From UBA1876 sp003446665 (lineage in GTDB: Bacteria; Synergistota; Synergistia; Synergistales; Thermovirgaceae), in NCBI GenBank assembly GCA_040616305.1, contig CP159918.1, positions 1,364,001 to 1,428,000 of the forward strand: a DNA stretch of 64,000 bases, read 5' to 3'. This document shows positions 59,071 to 64,000 of the stretch, piece by piece. Under the pieces are notes generated by a model. That model was not told the DNA's origin and searched no databases. It saw nothing but the letters and a program-made list of their open reading frames with translations. The translations under genes were made by a program, and so were the position numbers. The first letter of the stretch is position 1, and every line of letters starts with the position of its first letter.

Positions 59071-60974
59071 GAAGTTAATAACCTCCCCCAACGTCTCCAG
59101 GCCGGCAATACGACCCATACGATAAGCGCCGAAAAAAGGAGTCCCATAACCGCCCCCGCCCAGAGCCCATTCACGACCCTGAGCAAGATGAAAGACAAGT
59201 GGGTGTGAAAATGACAAAAACTGTTGATCACCGAGGAAAAGGCAAGAGTTCCGCCTAGCCGGAAAACCTCCCTGTACCGCTCCCAAAGCCCCATCCTGGA
59301 CGTAACATACCAGAGGACCAGGCAAGGGTAACCTGCCATGAATTCCTTCGTCCTGGGACGTGCTATCAGCAATTGTTCGAGGGTTTCCCTGAAGGTTTTT
59401 TCCCATCCCGGCACGAAGGACACATTACCACTCCTTAAAAGTACTATTCCGGCCATGCCGAAAAGAAAAGCGAAAAGCACGATCTCACCCCAGAAGGGAG
59501 GTCTGGACAGGACCTGTTCCAGCGATTCGGGATGAATCCTTCGGCGAAGGTCATACAGTAAAACAACCGTGGGTGGAAAGATAAGTGCGATCTTGACACC
59601 CGAGAAAGTCGCCATCCGTAGCATGTACCACGTATTGCCGAAAAAGGACGCGATGACAAGTCCCGTAAGGATCGCCACCCCTGCTCCGGCCAGCATTCTC
59701 TTTATAGGCCTGTCGTTATCGTCCAGGGCGACGAGCGTCGCCTCGGCTGCACCGAAGGAAGCAGCCAGGGCCCCGAAAATTCTCGACGCCAGGGAAACCT
59801 TCAACAAGACAGGGGCCAAAATTCCCGACACAAGAATCAAAACAAGATCGTAAAGGAGCACTTGCCTTGTCGCTGTTCTTTTTTTCCCATCAACAAACCT
59901 TGTTATGGTTTTTAGCAGAAGAAGAAGCGTAATCAAAGAAAGCGAAAAAGCCGAGAGGATACCCGTGCGAACCAATGGGTAGGTGGAAGGCCATCCCGAC
60001 TTTAATCCGAGCCCTTCTATCCTGGTCGCTATAACCTTGCATTCCCTTTTCATCTGTTCGAGCCGGTCACCGGAAAACAGGGGTGAAGGCCTGATGTAAA
60101 GGATTCTTACCGAGCGTTCCCTCGCGGCCCTTACGAAACGGTCTACCAGTTCGTTACGGGATATGCCGCGAACGATGACTTCCTCGTCGAGCACACTGTG
60201 AAGGGGGAGGACCAAGGGGAAAAGGGCTTTCTCAAGTCTTGCCGAACCTATTTGCCTCGAAAATTCAACTTTAGCCACGGGTGTCTTTTTATCGCGAAGA
60301 ACCCGCGACAAAGGCTCAAGGTCCGGGTACGCCGGCAGAACCGCCCCCCGTGGAATGACCGCACCGACTGGTTTGTATCTTTCTAGAACCCATTCCAGGG
60401 CTTTCGAAACATCTTCACTTGGTACGCCGGGTGAAGGAGATGGCCTGTAGATCAAGTCAAGTCCTGCTTCTTTTACCAATTCCAAGCCGGCGAAATCCGG
60501 CAGGATTCCCATCTCCACGGTACTCTGGTAGCTGACTGGTAAAATTACGCTAAGGTATTTCCCGTTTCTTTCGAATGTAGCGTAATGAAACCTGAGTCTC
60601 AGGTAATTCCCGATTTCCTCCGAAAAGGGAACATCGTTTTTTACGCGTATTACTGCCTTGTCTGAAATTTCCGTCACATCGTCGAAAAACTCGAAGCCTG
60701 GTCCGAATTCCAATGGCAGGCGGCCTTCAACCAGATCTTTCCCGGTAAGCTCGGATACGGCGACCGCCGTCAGTCCTTCTGCGCGCAGCCCGTCCAATGC
60801 CTGCAAGACACCTAGGCCCGACTCCAGCGCAACGGCCTCGATATCCAGAAAATCCGCAGCTATAGCCGTTTCTCTGTTAGAAGACTCTACACCCCACCGA
60901 GCCCAAAGGCCTGGCATGGATGCGAAAAACACCAACATCAACAACAGGGCAAAACGCCAGTCGGACCTTTTCAT
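59067..60974 (-). CDS. DUF5693 membrane protein
   Basis: 635 residues. One N-terminal membrane segment, a soluble domain of about 290 residues (ALDGLRAEGLTAVAV, FSRQIGSARLEKALFP), and about eight C-terminal membrane segments. This matches DUF5693, regularly found beside csaB, so it likely serves the same envelope polymer. ATG 60974 follows GGAGG and overlaps maf. Confidence 0.82.
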   Translation of the reverse strand: MKRSDWRFALLLMLVFFASMPGLWARWGVESSNRETAIAADFLDIEAVALESGLGVLQALDGLRAEGLTAVAVSELTGKDLVEGRLPLEFGPGFEFFDDVTEISDKAVIRVKNDVPFSEEIGNYLRLRFHYATFERNGKYLSVILPVSYQSTVEMGILPDFAGLELVKEAGLDLIYRPSPSPGVPSEDVSKALEWVLERYKPVGAVIPRGAVLPAYPDLEPLSRVLRDKKTPVAKVEFSRQIGSARLEKALFPLVLPLHSVLDEEVIVRGISRNELVDRFVRAARERSVRILYIRPSPLFSGDRLEQMKRECKVIATRIEGLGLKSGWPSTYPLVRTGILSAFSLSLITLLLLLKTITRFVDGKKRTATRQVLLYDLVLILVSGILAPVLLKVSLASRIFGALAASFGAAEATLVALDDNDRPIKRMLAGAGVAILTGLVIASFFGNTWYMLRMATFSGVKIALIFPPTVVLLYDLRRRIHPESLEQVLSRPPFWGEIVLFAFLFGMAGIVLLRSGNVSFVPGWEKTFRETLEQLLIARPRTKEFMAGYPCLVLWYVTSRMGLWERYREVFRLGGTLAFSSVINSFCHFHTHLSFILLRVVNGLWAGAVMGLLFSALIVWVVLPAWRRWGRLLTS

Positions 60975-61582
60975 ATCCCCATCCTCCACTGGGTTTCAAG
61001 ATGCAGCCCAAGCTCTTCCAACAGGCAGCTCAAACGGAACAAAGGCAATCCCACAACATTGAAATAACATCCCCTGATGCTTTGCACAAGCAGGGAGCCC
61101 TTCTCTTGTATTCCATAGGCTCCGGCCTTGTCATAACTGTCATTGCAATCCAGGTAAGCCTCTATCGCATCAGGCGACAGCTGCCTGAATTCCACAAAGG
61201 TTCGTTCGTAACCCGAGGCCTTCCTTTTTTCACTGACAACGGCGACCCCTGTAAACACCTCGTGGGTTCTGCCACTAAGCCTTGTCAGAATATCAAAGGC
61301 TTCGCTTCTGTCAGCCGGTTTCCCGAGCACTTCATCTTCAAGTCGAACAACGGTGTCGGCCGCGATGACAAGACTTTTGGGTTGTTTTTTCGCCACTTCA
61401 AGGGCTTTTTCAAGCGCAAGCCGCACCACAGCATCTTCCGTTTTCTCACCGGGTAAAATTATCTCATCGATATCAGGGACCTCGGTCACAAACTGCCACC
61501 CCAAGGCTTCGAGCATCCTGCTTCTCCTGGGTGACCCGGAGGCCAGCACTATCATCGGATAACTTTCACGCCCTTCTTTCAT
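60971..61582 (-). CDS. maf: Maf-like nucleotide pyrophosphatase
   Basis: 203 residues. It has LASGSPRRSRML, the ITRLSGRTHEVFTG-type motif, and SYDKAGAYGIQEKGSLLVQ. The family hydrolyses dTTP/UTP or modified nucleotides. ATG 61582 overlaps the DUF4321 stop (ATGA); the TGA overlaps the next start. Confidence 0.92.
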   Translation of the reverse strand: MKEGRESYPMIVLASGSPRRSRMLEALGWQFVTEVPDIDEIILPGEKTEDAVVRLALEKALEVAKKQPKSLVIAADTVVRLEDEVLGKPADRSEAFDILTRLSGRTHEVFTGVAVVSEKRKASGYERTFVEFRQLSPDAIEAYLDCNDSYDKAGAYGIQEKGSLLVQSIRGCYFNVVGLPLFRLSCLLEELGLHLETQWRMGI

Positions 61583-61821
61583 CTCAACATCCATACGGCC
61601 AGTGCCGCTCCAACCAAAGTTCCCGAGTTGATGATTACAAAAAATGCCAATCTGATTTCAAGAAAGACAAGATCGATATTTCCTGTGTCAAAACCGGCTT
61701 CGACTATATTCCTAAAAAATCTCTCCAAAGAGGGGAAACCCTGCAAGTAGACGCCTACAACGCTGCCCAGAATAACCAAAGCAATAGCCATCAACCATTT
61801 CCTGTCAGAAGCTCTAGCCAT
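61579..61821 (-). CDS. DUF4321 small membrane protein
   Basis: 80 residues with two membrane segments, one near 9-27 and one near 56-78 (LAFFVIINSGTLVGAALAVW). It fits DUF4321, often next to maf. Function unknown. Confidence 0.8.
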   Translation of the reverse strand: MARASDRKWLMAIALVILGSVVGVYLQGFPSLERFFRNIVEAGFDTGNIDLVFLEIRLAFFVIINSGTLVGAALAVWMLR

Positions 61822-61827
61822 AATTGC

Positions 61828-62640
61828 CTATCCCCCGTTCAAAGAGGCAGTTATTGCCAATATCGCTAAAAGAGCGCAATAGACGGAAAACCAACGCCAT
61901 TTTTTTGCCAGAACAACCCTTCTCAAAACCCAGAGGGAAGACAGCCCGGAGATAAAGGACAGCCCGAAGCCCGCCATCCATCCGGAAGGCAACTGGCCGA
62001 CAAACCCCTGCACCCCCCCGAATTCAAGAAGCTGCAAAACCGTGGCACCGCCTATGGCCGGCAGTGACATCAGAAAGGAGAAGCTGAAGGCCGCCTCCGG
62101 CTTTAGCCCCGCTTTTTGTCCGGCTATTATGGTCGCTCCGGAACGGGAAATGCCCGGAATAACGGCAAATCCTTGTGCGAGGCCGACAATTAGCCCGCTG
62201 AAGAGAGTAACCCTTCCACTACCCTCGTCGATAAGGCTCCCGTACCACAAGACCGCGGCGGTCACAAAAAGCGCAGCACCAACGCATAACATGGACGAAA
62301 AGAACCCTTCGACAGTATTTTTCAGCATAAAAGCGACGATAACGGTTACGATGTTCCCCGCTATAATCGCCCACCCGAGTGTCCATCCACGGGAATTCCG
62401 GCGTTCCGACCGAACTAATCCGGAAAACCATTCGGAGCAGGCTTTTACGATAGCCGTGAAGAAAAAGACAATGGTAGCCCCCATCGTCGCAAAATGGAGC
62501 AAAACATCATAAGCAAGGGGAGGCTCCGTCATTCCCATATATTGCTGGAACAGGGCCAAATGCCCGGAGCTGCTGATAGGCAAAAATTCCGTCAGCCCTT
62601 GTATCAGGCCGGATAAAACAGCCACACCGGTTTCCGTCAT
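61828..62640 (-). CDS. uppP: Undecaprenyl-diphosphatase UppP
   Basis: 270 residues, integral membrane. It has GLTEFLPISSSGHLALF and the PGISRSGATI motif. It recycles the lipid carrier for peptidoglycan. ATG 62640 follows AGAGGAAA and overlaps the transporter gene stop. Confidence 0.96.
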   Translation of the reverse strand: MTETGVAVLSGLIQGLTEFLPISSSGHLALFQQYMGMTEPPLAYDVLLHFATMGATIVFFFTAIVKACSEWFSGLVRSERRNSRGWTLGWAIIAGNIVTVIVAFMLKNTVEGFFSSMLCVGAALFVTAAVLWYGSLIDEGSGRVTLFSGLIVGLAQGFAVIPGISRSGATIIAGQKAGLKPEAAFSFSFLMSLPAIGGATVLQLLEFGGVQGFVGQLPSGWMAGFGLSFISGLSSLWVLRRVVLAKKWRWFSVYCALLAILAITASLNGG

Positions 62641-64000
62641 TTTTTCTTTTCCTCTCGGAACTTGATAATGTCCTTTGAGATCAGGGCTATATTGTTTGCA
62701 TGGTCGCCGATCCGCTCCAGGTTGCTGAGTATGTCGATGAAAACCACTCCCGCTCCCGGCTGGCACACTCCCGTATTCAGCCTTTCAATATGCCTCATTC
62801 GCAGTTCGCGCTCGAGGCTGTCGATCTCATCCTCAAGGGCGAGCACTGTATTCACCTTTTCCATATCTCCTTCTTCAAGAGCCGATACGGCCAGGTAAAT
62901 GGCCTCACGCGCCTTATCTATCATCAGGTTGAATTCCTCCATTGCCAAGTCGGAAAAGACCAAATGGTTATCGATTTTGTATTCAAAAAGTTCGATCAGG
63001 TTTTCGGCGTGGTCACCTACTCTTTCGAGGTCACCGACACCGTTTACGTACAAGGAGAGCGAAGAGGACTGCAGAGGGCTTAGACTTTCCTGCATCAATT
63101 CCGTCGCAAAAGACGTTATTTCGTGGGTGAGTTCATTCACACACCGTTCAGTCTGGTAAACCTGGGGTATCATCTTGCGGTCGTTGTTGACGAAAGCCAC
63201 CTTGACATAGTCCAGCATATCTCTTGCCAACAGTCCTATACGAACCAGCTCTTTCCTTACCGCTTCCACTGCTGCGGCAGGAGAAGCCTTTATAAGGTTT
63301 TTGTCAAGGTACCTGGGGCCCATGTCGAAAACTTCTCCCCTGTCCGGGACGATCCACCTGACGAATCTTTCGAAGGGCCCCGTAAAAGGCAGAAACATCA
63401 TGGTGTTGAGCACATTGAAAATGGTGTGGGCATTGGCCAGCTGCCTCGCAATGTCCGAGGAAGTCATAACCACCAGCTTGTAAAAGAAGGGGAAAATGGC
63501 CATAAATAAAACGACTCCCAAAATCTTGAAAAAGACGTGTGCCACAGCAGCCTGTTTCGCCGAACGGTTCAGCCCCAGCGAGGCCAGCACAGCAGTGATG
63601 GTGGTGCCGATATTATCACCAAAAAGTATGGGGATGGCCGCTTCGAGGGGCAGCAAGCCCTGCGAAGCCATGGCCATCGTAAGACCTACCGTCGCAGAAC
63701 TTGACTGCACAAGCATAGTCAGACCGGTTCCGGCCAATATTCCAAGGAAGGGGTGATGGCTGAAGGCCAGAAAGATATCCTGCCTGTCTCTTAAAAAATA
63801 CATGGCCTCCTCCATCGTCTGCATACCTACAAATAGCAGGCCAAACCCGACAATGCAGTTTCCGACATATTTCTGCCGTTTCGTCCTGCCGAAAACTGCG
63901 AAAATCATCCCGAGCCCGATAATGGGCAAAGCAAAGGCCTTTATCTTGAAGGCGATGATCTGCGCCGTTATGGTCGTCCCGATGGCAGCGCCCATGATAA
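62637..64000 (-). CDS. Na+/phosphate cotransporter with C-terminal PhoU domain (5' end outside window)
   Basis: The visible part is about 454 codons; the frame is open through the window edge. It has GTTITAQIIAFK and LVQSSSATVGLTMAMASQG with QSSSA (transport core), seven or so membrane segments, then a PhoU-like helical domain (about residues 235-445: two LSLYVNGVGDLERVGDHAEN/DILSNLERIGDHANN repeats). NptA/YjbB type. Confidence 0.92.
   Translation of the reverse strand, partial: IMGAAIGTTITAQIIAFKIKAFALPIIGLGMIFAVFGRTKRQKYVGNCIVGFGLLFVGMQTMEEAMYFLRDRQDIFLAFSHHPFLGILAGTGLTMLVQSSSATVGLTMAMASQGLLPLEAAIPILFGDNIGTTITAVLASLGLNRSAKQAAVAHVFFKILGVVLFMAIFPFFYKLVVMTSSDIARQLANAHTIFNVLNTMMFLPFTGPFERFVRWIVPDRGEVFDMGPRYLDKNLIKASPAAAVEAVRKELVRIGLLARDMLDYVKVAFVNNDRKMIPQVYQTERCVNELTHEITSFATELMQESLSPLQSSSLSLYVNGVGDLERVGDHAENLIELFEYKIDNHLVFSDLAMEEFNLMIDKAREAIYLAVSALEEGDMEKVNTVLALEDEIDSLERELRMRHIERLNTGVCQPGAGVVFIDILSNLERIGDHANNIALISKDIIKFREEKKK

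Noticed and set aside
1..64000. CRISPR arrays, rRNA genes, prophage modules
   Set aside because: No regularly spaced repeats, rRNA-like segments or phage structural genes were seen.

Overview
The window reads as a chromosomal segment of an anaerobic, amino-acid-fermenting bacterium, and Synergistota is the best fit. This is inferred from gene content, not from a marker-gene search. A tryptophanase, a complete branched-chain amino acid ABC transporter and a 2-oxoacid:ferredoxin oxidoreductase point to growth on amino acids. HrcA/CIRCE heat-shock control, a DUF5693-CsaB envelope pair and a BpsA-type branched polyamine synthase add to the picture. Most core genes lie on the minus strand in tight, often ATGA-overlapping operons.

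Region by region. 1-2.1 kb: rpsF-ssb-rpsR and a partial DUF2232 membrane protein, read from a clear promoter at 2047-2075. 2.1-8.7 kb: secA, a secreted transglutaminase-like protein, argS and an FtsB-like protein; the secA promoter overlaps the terminator of the next operon. 8.8-15.6 kb: tnaA, pgsA and livK-H-M-G-F. 15.8-26.4 kb: nrdR, then a long heat-shock and translation cluster (hrcA-grpE-dnaK-dnaJ-prmA-rsmE-mtaB-bpsA-HIT-rpsU-yqeY) headed by a perfect CIRCE element. 26.5-29.7 kb: plus-strand phosphatase, folP, folK and an exported protein. 29.8-32.4 kb: korA-korB. 32.5-36.2 kb: copA-copZ divergent from an ArsF-like/ArsG-like redox pair, both promoters overlapping one 20-bp palindrome.

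36.7-50 kb is the accessory part. It holds a candidate structured RNA, an 8.5-kb gene for a 2,842-residue exported protein (helical N-terminal part, Ig/PKD-like region, four TPR-like repeats, discoidin-like module), a Sel1-repeat lipoprotein, two small PH-like or membrane proteins, a DUF4352-like secreted protein, and a decayed insertion sequence with doubled 63-bp ends. The IS lies directly upstream of a tRNA-Val(CAC) gene. Third codon positions look richer in G and C here than in the neighbouring core genes.

50.1-64 kb is one minus-strand cluster, transcribed in the order: Na/Pi-cotransporter-PhoU (5' end outside the window), uppP, DUF4321, maf, DUF5693, csaB, split transketolase, ftsE, ftsX, EnvC-like M23, S41 protease, divergent polysaccharide deacetylase, purA. 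Undecaprenyl phosphate recycling, septal hydrolase control and envelope polysaccharide genes are translationally coupled through it.
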